NCBI GenBank assembly: GCA_028829895.1
Contig: CM054182.1
Location: 34,356,879 to 34,420,878, forward strand
Source: Sinotaia quadrata
Lineage: Eukaryota; Mollusca; Gastropoda; Architaenioglossa; Viviparidae
Direction of reading: 5' to 3'
DNA length: 64,000 nucleotides
In this document: piece after piece, positions 13,671 through 24,278 of the stretch
Numbering within the stretch: the first letter of the stretch is position 1
Layout of the letters: the number at the start of each line of letters is the position of its first letter
The notes under the pieces: model-generated
The model's database searches: none
What the model was told of the DNA's origin: nothing
What the model saw: the letters and a program-made list of their open reading frames with translations, nothing else
Made by a program: the position numbers and the translations under genes

Positions 13671-14189
13671 GAGCATCCATTTCCACAGAGATAGTCAGAA
13701 TCTTTAAACAAACAGTCATGAATGGAAGTAATAGTTTTCTTATTTAACTATGTTTTCATGTCTTCGCCTTTCTTAGTTTTGTAGCGTATTTTTTTTTTAA
13801 ACAACATATATATATAAATTTATGGGCTCAAGAACCTTTGAACTGGAAGAATTAGAAGAAGATAATCGCAGAACAAATATAACAAGGCAAAAGTAACTAA
13901 TCAGTGGTTTTTATTATTCTTAATTAAGTCTGTGAATGAATTCAAGGATAATAGTGAAAATGCAAAGGTTAGAGTGAACAGGTTGTATATATATTTATTG
14001 AAAAGGTGAGTAAGGTTAGAAAAGACATACTTTACCATGATACAACAAAATGTATTATCGCATACTCTCTTACACTTACACACTGCAACAGATGTTTCCC
14101 ATGTCTTCCCAGTCATTCAAGTTTATAATCAGTGAACCAGTGGATTCAATAGACACATGAAAATAGGCAACTTGAAATTTTGCTCACTG
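13671..14189. other. Intergenic, no gene seen
   Basis: AT-rich. Includes a short (AT)n near 13806 and no supported gene. Confidence 0.6.
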
Positions 14190-14844
14190 CAAAATATAAT
14201 TAAGGAGCAAACCTAAATTTCCAGTTTATCACTGTATAACTCTATTCTTTCTTACATTCCAGTCTCAACTTACGGCTTCCTGCAGTGGTATCCATTAGCC
14301 GGATACAGGTACATGGCATAATAAATACAGCATATAAAAAATGTCAAGTTTCAACACACTAAATGCAAGCAGCTTAGTCCAAACATTTGTAGAAATAAAA
14401 GTCAACTCAAATAGTACATCTCTACACAAGTATAACATATCAATAGCAAAACTATATGAAATATTTCTAAGTCCATTCTCTCTCAGTCAGTTTAACTCAC
14501 CATCAAGCTAATGGCCACCTTTCAAAATTGGACTTTCTTCTTACCACTCCAAATTCAAAGTGATCAGAGAACAGAATTTTCTACAGCACATAAACTTTTA
14601 AATTTCAGCCCATTGGCTGGTCTCGTTGAAGTAAATCATAAGCATTGGATAATAAAATCTACTCAGTCTGCATTACATCTGCAAAATTAATGTAGAATAT
14701 TCTTGCCTGAGCAATTACTTCTAACTCAGATACTTTCAAAAATACTGTCATAAGGAGTGCCCAAGGTCAGGTCACTCTGACAATTTAACAACTTATATAA
14801 CCATTTAATTTTAAAATAGGGAGAGGCAAATTTACTCCACCATA
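14190..14844 (-). mobile_element. Truncated LTR copy D
   Basis: On the minus strand it starts TATGGTGGAGTAAATTTGCC, matching the LTR 5' end, and aligns with about 630 bp of copy A (2039-2668) before homology is lost. It lacks the LTR 3' part, so no duplication can be tested. Confidence 0.7.
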
Positions 14845-15115
14845 AGTTCTGATTTTGAGTGTGTACGAGAATACATATATTGAAATAGATGTATGGATAT
14901 TAAATTTTGCTGACACTGTTAATTGTCTCTCTTGTTATTTGTTATTTGTTATTATTATTGAAATGAGTGTCATTGCGTTTTGGGTGAGAGCTAGAAAAAA
15001 CAAGAATATAAAGGGGATGAGACATAAGTAGAAAGATATCCCAAAACGTAATGTAGCTAATTGTAACCCAAGTTATAGTGATATTATTAACTTAGCCATT
15101 ACCACATTTACTATA

Positions 15116-15172
15116 CGATTAACAGTATAGTATCGATTGGTTCCGATTAACATTATAGTATCGATTGGTTCC
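15116..15172. repeat. Two-copy ~28-bp tandem duplication
   Basis: 'tatagtatcgattggttc' with its 'cgattaaca' lead occurs twice in a row. A looser run of 'ttggatctaata' motifs follows at about 15218-15330. Confidence 0.75.
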
Positions 15173-15332
15173 TTTATGTTTTAATCCGGTAAAAGGAACT
15201 GGGATAGGATTACAATTTGGATCTAACATCAAGCATTTTGGATCTAATAGTGGGAATTTAAATGTAATAACGTGAATTTGGATCTAATATTAAGCATCTG
15301 CTTAAATGTTGAGTATTTTGATCCAATAGTGT

Positions 15333-15630
15333 TGTGGTGGAGTAAATTTGCCTATCCCTATTTCTAGACTTAGTTGTTATATAAATTGTTAAAATGTCGA
15401 AGTGACCCAGCCTTGGCCACTCCTTATGATGGTATTTTTGTAAGTATCAGAGTTGGAGTAACAGAGCTAGAAAATGCTAATGCAATGCAAACCAGTTCCA
15501 ACTGGATGAGTAGCTTTTATTATCCAAAGGTTACATGCTGTAGAGAATTCTATCATCTAATCACTTGAATTTGGTGTGGCAAGAAGTCCAGTCATGAAAG
15601 GCGGCCATTACTTAATAATGAGTTAACTGC
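15333..15630 (+). mobile_element. Truncated LTR copy E
   Basis: Starts TGTGGTGGAGTAAATTTGCC and follows copies B and C for about 300 bp, losing homology after the 'gttaactgc' equivalent. It faces copy D head to head across about 490 bp, forming a large inverted repeat. Confidence 0.7.
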
Positions 15631-15944
15631 AGTGTGGATTTTCAGGATTTTGATATTTCAATAAAAGGTCTTTATTGTTCTTTTCATCGTACATGGAGTC
15701 TCAGAAAAGAATAAACGGTCTATAATGCAAAAGTTAAAAATAATAGTATTACTATTAAAATACGAAGTCCAAATTATTTTAAATCCTTTGTTTATTCATT
15801 TCCTTATTTGACTGTTTGAGTTTCAGATACAGCAGAATTGAAAGTGAATATAAATGTGTACAAGGAAGTAATGCAATCTGCACCACACTTTTACACACCT
15901 TAGGATAAGAAGAATAATAAGTTTTCTTTCCTTCCTTGTGGAGA

Positions 15945-16082
15945 TAAATAATTTTTGAAAGACTTTCATAAAAAAATACTAAAAATAAGATAAATATTTT
16001 TTGAAAGACTTTCATAAAAAATATTAAAAATAAGATATATAATTTTGAAGGACTTTCATAAAAAATTATTAAAAATAATATT
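15945..16082. repeat. ~47-bp minisatellite, 3 copies
   Basis: Three units carry 'gactttcataaaaaa' and 'ttaaaaataa', the last one decaying. No coding. Confidence 0.8.
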
Positions 16083-16180
16083 CAATACCGTTTAATTCAA
16101 GGTCAATGCGAATCCTGTAAAATTTATATCAGGAAGCAGAATGAGTTACACTTTGTGACTGAATTATAAATATTACTAAG

Positions 16181-17666
16181 TTAGTGGAGTAAATTTGCCT
16201 ATCCTTATTTCTAAACTTAATTGATGTATAAGTTGTTAAATGTCAGAGTGACCCAACTTTGGACACTCCTTATGATAGTATGCTTTGTAAGTGTCAAAGT
16301 TGGAAGTAAACAACTCAGGTGCAGAATGTGCTAGAAATATTGCTGACCAATCAAAACCAGTTCTAATAGGATGATTAGTTTCATTTTTTTACTAACAGTC
16401 TCACACTTGTTCTTAACAAATTCATCCAATGGAGATAGACCGAAAGTTATTTTGCTGAAGAAAGTCTATATTCTAATCAACTTAATTGAAACGAAACTCG
16501 AGTCCGGTCATAAAGGCGATCATTAACTTATGGTAAGTTAGCTAACTGATAAAGAAAGAATAGACTTAGAAATATTTCGTACATGTTAGCTCTTGATCTA
16601 TGATTTGAATTGGAGAATGCTTTATGTAATTGAACCATTATTTCTATGTTCACTAATTTGATTACATTGTCCATTATACTTGTGAATTTTAATTAAAGCT
16701 ATATTTCTTATGATGCGTGTATATCAGCTAATGCAGGCTTTGTTGGTTGAGAATGTTTTGTAGGAGAGAAAGGAGTTTTAGAAACGAAATATATCTGAAA
16801 TTTAGCGCTGCCTTAATTTGACTTTTGCAGAGAAAAGTGCACCTTTTGTTTGGGGCATTTGATCCGCTTCAGTCCACAGTGGGTGTGGGTGTCCAACATT
16901 GTTATCGAATTTATCAATAAATGTGTTCCTGTGAATTCTGTTCGAGAGCCAATAGAGTAGAAATCTGAGGCTTGAGATTGGTATTGAGAATTTATGAAGA
17001 TTATTTTGAACATTCGTGAGGCATGCTGAGTTACTTGATAGCGTTAGAGAAATTCGGGAGAGCGCATTGAAGATTCTGGAACAGTTGTGTAACATGCCTA
17101 GAAAGGGTACCTGGAACCTTTGTCTAAATAAGAATGATAGTGACTTGTTGCAAACCGCGTGATTATGAACGCATGCTAGTGACAGTAGCCATGATGTCTA
17201 TGCTATCATAAACTGAACGATGGTCTAGCATTAATTGAACATTGTTGTGAAATGATGTACATGTCAATGCTGTTTTGATTATATTCATTTGTTGTATTGA
17301 TTGTTGATTTAATAAATGTACTGTTAAATTTATTGACCTTCTTACACGTATTGATAACCATATGTTGGAGAGATAGTGGGTGATGGGGGCTCCCTAAATA
17401 TAGATTAAAAGATGGATTTATTTTCTCGTTTGGTAAGAAGTTTTCCACCTGCAGAAATATTGTGTGACAGTGAATGCTTGTCTTTAATGTTGTGAAAGAG
17501 AGAAAACGTTTACAGCGCCCGCATATCCGCCAAATGAGAGAGACGAGTGGTGTCTGCTGGAGAATTAGTAATAACATAAATTATTATTCTCATCACTTGT
17601 AATTAGTTATGGATGATTAATTATAATAATAATCATAAACATTAACTAGGGTGCGGTTGCGTCACA
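16181..17666 (+). mobile_element. LTR-type element, copy C (solo LTR, 1486 bp)
   Basis: Flanked by exact 5-bp duplications CTAAG (16176-16180 and 17667-17671). The 5' end is mutated (TTAGTGGAGTAAATTTGCC) and the 3' end is GTCACA. It is shorter than copy B because it lacks about 130 bp near 17190 and part of the internal repeats. No internal retrotransposon genes. Short minus-strand frames across it are not coding. Confidence 0.8.
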
Positions 17667-17856
17667 CTAAGAAGTTATCTTCCCTGTGTTTTCCTTAAAA
17701 GATTTGTTTGTATCCATGCACATTTAAAAAAAAAATTATTTTGAAGACAATCCCGTAAGAATGAAAGAATACTGCACTTAATGGATGAAAATATAGTTTC
17801 CTTAACGGACTTTGAAAACATGAGTGTTTTCGTCCGTCTTCGATATCAACTACTCC

Positions 17857-18070
17857 GAGTGACAGTACAATAGACAACACAAAGTGAAAACCGAGTGACA
17901 GTACAATAGACAACACAAAGTGAAAACCGAGTGACAGTACAATAGACAACACAAAGAGAAAACCGAGTGACAGTACAATAGACAACACAAAGTGAAAACC
18001 GAGTGACAGTACAATAGACAACACAAAGTGAAAACAGTGATAGTACAATAGACAACACAAAGTGAAAATT
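17857..18070. repeat. 36-bp minisatellite, about 6 copies
   Basis: Unit 'gagtgacagtacaatagaca' plus 16 bp, at 17857, 17893, 17929, 17965 and 18001, then a 33-bp copy. The unit is a multiple of 3, so several minus-strand frames stay open with repeated cysteine-rich peptides. These are artefacts. Confidence 0.95.
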
Positions 18071-19951
18071 GAGTGCATGTTATCTGGCTAGCCTTTGTCA
18101 AGAAAATAAAAGCCAGGAGAATGACAATTAAACCGATTTTCCAGAGATAAAAAAGGATTAGCTCGGCATCAGTTTCAATCTGATGAAACAAGAAGGGATT
18201 CAAACTCTAGTACACATCCTGGGATACATGTACTGATTAAGGTATTAGTGAGTGCGGTAGACATGCATGCAGTCACGACCCAAGAGTCGTAGTCATAATA
18301 ATTATCTTTTTCGTATGTCAATCAGCAAATTAATTCTAGAAATTCAATCTAGGTAGTCCCACCCACTGACGTTATTTTACAAGTAAAACCTCATGCACAC
18401 ATTCAAAACTGCTCACATTTATCACGTGCCTAACCCCACCCAAACTGATTGGACGAAAAACGTTAACAGCAAAAACGCGATTTTGTTGTTGTTGTTGTTG
18501 TTTGTTTTGTTGGAAGTTCTTGTTTACAAGATTTAAAATAGACAAGAAATTTTAAATTGATTGACGTTAATCATGACGGACCCGTAGTATTTCAGAAACC
18601 TTCAATAACGTCACTACTGACTGGTCACGTGTGTCACAAAACAAGGGGATGATATAGTTGGCCAAAAAGTGTCAGACATTAACCGATAGCCTTTCTCGTG
18701 GCTGACTAACCGTGCTCTGGGCCTCCTATGGTCAATAAGGAAGTAAAACATTCACCAATACTTTTCTTTATTCGAAAAAAAAAATTAGAACCCACTTATC
18801 CCTTATTGCTTGAGAATGTCAAAAACTGACTTCACTGTTGAATAGCAAGATGACAAGTTAAGTGATTTGAGAATGAACACTTACTGCAACAACTTACTCA
18901 AAGACGCACTGTTCACTTCTAAAGGTCACTAAGTACAGTCACTTAAATCACTCACTAAACAATTCAAATTCAAGAGGAAATCATATTTTCATCAGGCTGA
19001 ATACTCGAATATTAAAAGTTTGCTTCAATAACAAGGTCGAGAGTTGTTTCCCCTAATCCAAATCACTCAGAATAGTAAAATTAGCATTTAGGATCGCTAT
19101 ATCTCAGAGGAGGTCAAAAGGCAAATCAGCGAGCAGGACAAGGAAATTTCGACACTATCGAAAGTGACAATTAACTTTATTGTGTTTTTTTTAATCGAAG
19201 TAAATAAGTAATAGTAATAATTACAGCTGTATATTCCTTCCGTTGTTTTTTTTTTATAGCAACTGTTACCTTCTCACATTAATTTCATAGCTATAGAACC
19301 TTTAAGTGGCGCAAATAATGCAGTCTCGTCTCCCGAACTTAGCCCAGTTACATCTATTTCGAATTCAGCTGAAAATTGCTATCAGTTTTATATAAACTAT
19401 TGCTTATTAAATACCACGAAGTAATAATTGAGGATTACGAATGTATATCATTGGTAATTATGTTTTATCGCGTTAACAATTTATACACAACACCTACTGT
19501 TTTTCTATGATAAACATACCATGTATACGACAGTAAAATATTGTTTCATCTTTAAAATAAATGGTTCAAAGATAGCATTGTAGTAATAATATCATTGCGA
19601 TATTGAATTTTATTTTTGGCATGTATGTTCGTCAATCATGTTTAATTCAAATATTTTTCAATTGAATTCAAATTAAAAAATAATAGAAATTGTCCATTTA
19701 AAAACGAATATCTTTTCAAATATTACTATCAAAAATGTCCTTTTCATTATATTATCATTTTATTTTTGGGGGGTGGGGAATGGCGGTGGTAGTGGGGTGG
19801 CAGTGGTGGTGGTGGATACTTTTTGTTCCATGAACGTATCCCTGATATAGTGATTTTTGCCTTCTTCTGTCTCGCAAAACATATTAATGTTTCCCCTGTC
19901 TTTTGTCATTCCACTAGAAAGTTATCATAATTTTGTAAGTGTTTATCTTCC
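18071..19951. other. Intergenic, no gene seen
   Basis: About 1.9 kb of unique AT-rich sequence. A G-rich stretch at about 19767-19819 (runs of 4-6 G) is the only notable composition feature. Confidence 0.6.
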
Positions 19952-20505
19952 CACTTTCATAATGACGTCATTTAAACCATAATTTTCACTGACAACAATT
20001 TGTATAATGAGAAACGTGATGCACTTTCATAATGACATCATTTAAACCATAATTTTCACTGGCAAAAATATGTGTAATGAGAAACGTGATGCACTTTCAT
20101 AATGACATAATTTAAACCATAATTTTCACGGAGAACAATTTGTGTAATGAGAAACATGATGCACTTTAATAATGGCGTCTTTTCAACCATCATTTTCACT
20201 GACAATTTGTATAATGAGAAACGTGATGCACTTTCATAATGACATAATTTAAACCATAATTTTAACTGACAACAATTTGTATAATGAGAAACGTGATGCA
20301 CTTTCATAATGACATAATTTAAACCATAATTTTAACTGACAACAATTTGTATAATGAGAAACGTGATGCACTTTCATAATGACATAATTTAAACCATAAT
20401 TTTAACTGACAACAATTTGTATAATGAGAAACGTGATGCACTTTCATAATGACATCATTTAAACCATAATTTTAACTGACAACAATTTGTGTAATGGGAA
20501 GCGCG
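19952..20505. repeat. 70-bp minisatellite, about 8 copies
   Basis: Units carry 'aatgagaaacgtgatgcac' at 70-bp spacing (20006, 20076, then 20213, 20283, 20353, 20423), followed by 'tttaaaccataatttt'. The three right-hand internal units are nearly identical. The first unit has a perfect TGACGTCA (19963-19970); others read TGACATCA or TGACATAA. Confidence 0.9.
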
Positions 20506-20793
20506 AGACACTTGCCTTCTTTCCACCTCATGCTGCCAGAGGATGTTGCTCCCTACAAGCCTCGCTTTAGAACTTCATTAAAAATGCTCAAATTGGTAGG
20601 AGGTTAGTTTAAACTTTTTACAGTTTAAACCATTTACAGTGTCATTGATTCAGCACAATGGTCATTATTACCATTCTTTTGCAATCCCAGGATTCATACA
20701 GAACCTCTATTTGTGACATTACCAGCGCCAGTATTTTTTTCTGTATTATTTTAACGCAACATGACTTAGGCTTCACTGTGTGATACGGTCTTG

Positions 20794-20795
<2 letters not shown>

Positions 20796-20842
<47 letters not shown>
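20796..20842. repeat. (GT)n microsatellite
   Basis: Uninterrupted GT repeat of about 47 bp. Confidence 0.95.
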
Positions 20843-20844
<2 letters not shown>

Positions 20845-21039
20845 AATCTGCTAATTTAGGCGCGTATGCCCTAAAAATACCAGACTATTTCAGACACAGT
20901 TGGGAGTAAACTCCTCATTATAATGGTTTATATTTTTATAAACCATTTATTAAACCATTTTTATAACTTCCTTCGCTGATTAGACCTTCGAAATGTCGCC
21001 CTACTGAGCATGCATAATAGCAGAGCAATTTCCTTCACT

Positions 21040-21560
21040 GTATAGTCGTCATTTCCTTTACTTCACTGTACAGTCATTTCCTTTATTTTACTGTACAGTC
21101 ATTTCCTTTACTTCACTGTACAGTCAATTCCTTTATTTTACTGTACAGTCATTTCCTTTACTTCACTGTAAGGTCCTTTCCTTTACCTCCCCTTACAGTG
21201 ATTTCCTTTACTTCACTGTAAAATCATTTCCTTTACTTCACTGTACAGTCAATTCCTTTATTTTACTGTAGTCATTTCCTGTACTTCACTGTAAGGTCAT
21301 TTCCTTTACTTCACTTGTAAGGTAACTTCCTTTACCTCCCCTTACAGTGATTTCCTTTACTTCACTGTAAAATCATTTCCTTTACCTCCCCGTACAGTCA
21401 TTTCCTTTACTTCACTGTAAGGTAATTTCCTTTACCTCCCCTTACAGTCATTTCCTTTACTTCACTGTAAGGTAATTTCCTTTACCTCCCCTTACAGTCA
21501 TTTCCTTTACTTCACTGTACGGTCATTTCCTCTACTTCACTGTATAGCCAGTTCCTTCAA
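21040..21560. repeat. 25-bp minisatellite, about 20 copies
   Basis: Units 'tttcctttacttcactgta' plus 'cagtca', with a second variant 'tttacctccccttacagt' interspersed. The variants alternate in blocks, as expected from repeated segmental duplication. Confidence 0.9.
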
Positions 21561-22642
21561 AGTACAAGCACTTCCTTTTCTGAAAACATTTTCTGTAAGG
21601 CACAGTCATTTACTTTACCTCACTGTACAGCAAGCTGAGGATGCACTAACAATTATACGAACAAAGACACGATTTTTACAGAAAACAAAACGCACTAGCA
21701 ATAATGCAGAAAGTGTTTAACAATCAACGATTAATATGTAGTGCAAAAGAAAAAGAAAATAGATATGAAGAATTATACAAATTTCTCGTCACAGTGAGAC
21801 CTAACAATAAAATCGCCTAATGTTCCAATTTTCCGTCGCCATTTTTCAGTGCAGTGGCACCTAGAACACAGACAATCAGATATTCATCTGATGATTCGTT
21901 CAATAGCTGTCCAGTAAAGTGACTATGAATCGTGACACTCACCACCGTATACTCTGACTAGTCACGCCATTCAAAAGAGTAGCTTTCTCTCCTACGAGTT
22001 GACATACCTGACGCAATGTATTTAGCTTGTAATCTCAGCTAAGTCAATCATTATGGTGTGAGTTTATTAGTATGAACACTTCTAAATTTCCCCTCTAATA
22101 CTTTCCCAGTTGATCTTATTACTTCTTATTTATCTGTGAAATAAAATCATCAATAAAATACAAATTAAAAAATAATTAAATTCAATCTCCATTTATACAA
22201 TTCGTTTGTTTAAGTAATCAATTCCACTCTCTCAGGGACGCTCAATTATACCTTCCAAAAAGGGTTTGAACTTCAATTCTGTTGGCTTTTCCTAGCTCCA
22301 GGAACTCTCACCTAACCAAGACAAACCTTTCTCTCGGGTTAGCTGTATGCAGAGTGAGTTTACTTGGCTCTATGTTGGTGTTTGGTCACGTTTATTTCCT
22401 CTGACCACCTAACTCATTCACCAAAACACTGTAGGAAAATTTCCCACACTTTGACAGACAGCTGGACACAGGCAATCGCCCTTGTTTGATCATCTTATTA
22501 TTGTGAATACTTCCTGTTCACGCTTCACTTTTACGTTATAACTAATTCTTAACACGTGCGGGAAGTTATAAATGGTTAGGAAGCTTGAATAGGCTAACTC
22601 CTAAGCACTCCTCCAAATTAGAATACATTTTACATCACACTA
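21561..22642. other. Intergenic, no gene seen
   Basis: Unique AT-rich sequence without supported features. Confidence 0.6.
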
Positions 22643-22975
22643 GCGTTTAAGATTCCTATTTACTTTAAACCACTAATAATATAGCGTTTACAATTCCTAT
22701 TTACTTTAAACCACAATACAACATAGCGTTTAAGATTACTATTTACTTTAAACCACAATCAATATAGCGTTTAAAATTCCTATTTACTTTAAACAACTAA
22801 CAATATAGCGTCTAAGATTCCTATTTATTTTAAACCACTAACAATATAGCGTTTAAGATTCTTATTTACTTTAAACTACTAACAATACAGGGTTTTAAAT
22901 TCCTATTTACTTTAAACCACTAACAATATACCGTTTAAAATTCCTATTTAATTTAAACCACTAGTAATATAGACT
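22643..22975. repeat. 41-bp minisatellite, about 8 copies
   Basis: Unit 'tagcgtttaagattcctatt' followed by 'tactttaaaccactaacaat'. Copies vary by a few bases. Confidence 0.9.
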
Positions 22976-23061
22976 TGTTAGCTGGTGAAAGGTTTCATGT
23001 TCGCTTCTCCTTTTTCGCTGATTTCGCGAGATAGCCTAAACTCCGAGAGTCGTCTCTCGCA

Positions 23062-23285
23062 CAACATTACCCTTGTTAAACACTTACAATACATAATGGC
23101 GGGAAAAGAACGTCTTTCATACATTACCCTTGTTAAACACTTACAATACATAATGGCGGGAAAAGAACGTCTTTCATACATTACCCTTGTTAAACACTAC
23201 TATACATAATGGCGGGAAAAGAACGTCTTTCATACATTACCCTTGTGAATCATTTACAATACATAATGGCGGGAAACAGAACGTC
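23062..23285. repeat. 57-bp minisatellite, 4 copies
   Basis: Unit 'acattacccttgttaaacac' then 'taatggcgggaaaagaacg'. Open frames on both strands are due to the 3-divisible unit. Confidence 0.9.
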
Positions 23286-23759
23286 GTTCGAACATATCAA
23301 GTGATTTATAACCTTTCATAATGGCGTGCCGCATCGCGAGATTTCAAAACATGTCTAATTTGTCGCAGATATTTGAAATTTACAAAATATAGTCGTGAAA
23401 ACAGCACCTTTATATCATACTTGTTAGATTTCATATAACTTTGAATTTTAAGGCTTAAAGGTATACAAAAACATGCAAGTCGTGAGGTTTCCACCACCAC
23501 CTCTTTTCCGGAAGAGGGACTTCAGTATTAAACATAAGTTCCTAGTAACGAATACGCCTCTACAATGGGAAGGGATGGGGGTGGGGTCACTATTAGACTG
23601 ATTTTTGAATCAGCGCAAAGTGAAATTGCTTGCTCCATCGTTGATACGGATTGATCTGGTACTTTCAGGATCGATCCACAAATCTGTGTCTGAGATCTTG
23701 TTCGGCTAGCCAAAAATACTTAGGGAAAGGCCAGTATACCCAAAAAAAAGACAGAAACG
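23286..23759. other. Intergenic, no gene seen
   Basis: No supported exon, RNA or repeat. Confidence 0.6.
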
Positions 23760-23990
23760 AAATTCATTCAAGCGCTCTTTCAACGTTGAACAGCCAGTAG
23801 TGCACGGGGCCCACTACCGTCCCATCTCTATGAATAGAAGTCCAGAAAGCCCCACATTACCACGATCAGTGCAACTCGCGATTTCGCTCCAAGCCGGGTA
23901 GGACTCGAACTTCAGGCCGAAAAAAATACAAAGTCCGACGGGTCGGGTACTTTCATGAACCGTATCATATCATTACTCTAGCTCTCTGGT
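23760..23990 (-). mobile_element. Probable tRNA-derived SINE
   Basis: On the minus strand 'cgtcggactttgtat' followed by 'ctgaagttcgagtcctacc' (about 23896-23914) is a strong anticodon-arm and B-box-like pair. The A box is decayed. The body runs down to about 23760. No acceptor stem pairs, so it is not a functional tRNA gene. Confidence 0.55.
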
Positions 23991-24094
23991 GTATCTAAGC
24001 TGACAGCAAACGAAACCACACCTGACTGAAGAATTAGGCACAGAAGTATAACAAATATGGACTTCCCTCAGCACGCTGATCAAAACCTACAGGC

Positions 24095-24097
<3 letters not shown>

Positions 24098-24146
<49 letters not shown>

Positions 24147-24239
24147 TATCACCTTAGAGATGTGTGTGTGTATCAGTATCACCTTAGAGAGGTGTGCGTA
24201 TCGGCTTCATCTTAGAAATATGTATGTGTCAGTATCAAA

Positions 24240-24276
<37 letters not shown>

Positions 24277-24278
24277 TG
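24098..24278. repeat. Compound (GT)n microsatellite with short repeats and (GA)n
   Basis: A 47-bp GT tract is followed by three variants of 'tatcaccttagagatgtg', another GT tract and a GA tract. Confidence 0.9.

Noticed and set aside
17695..18203. Overlapping minus-strand frames of 70-127 codons with cysteine-rich repeats
   Set aside because: The 36-bp array is open in all three frames at once, which real coding sequence is not.
19767..19819. Possible G-quadruplex
   Set aside because: Only three runs of four or more G, with one long loop; weak support.
22643..23285. Regular repeats resembling a CRISPR array
   Set aside because: Repeats are directly adjacent without unique spacers, and the genome is eukaryotic; these are minisatellites.
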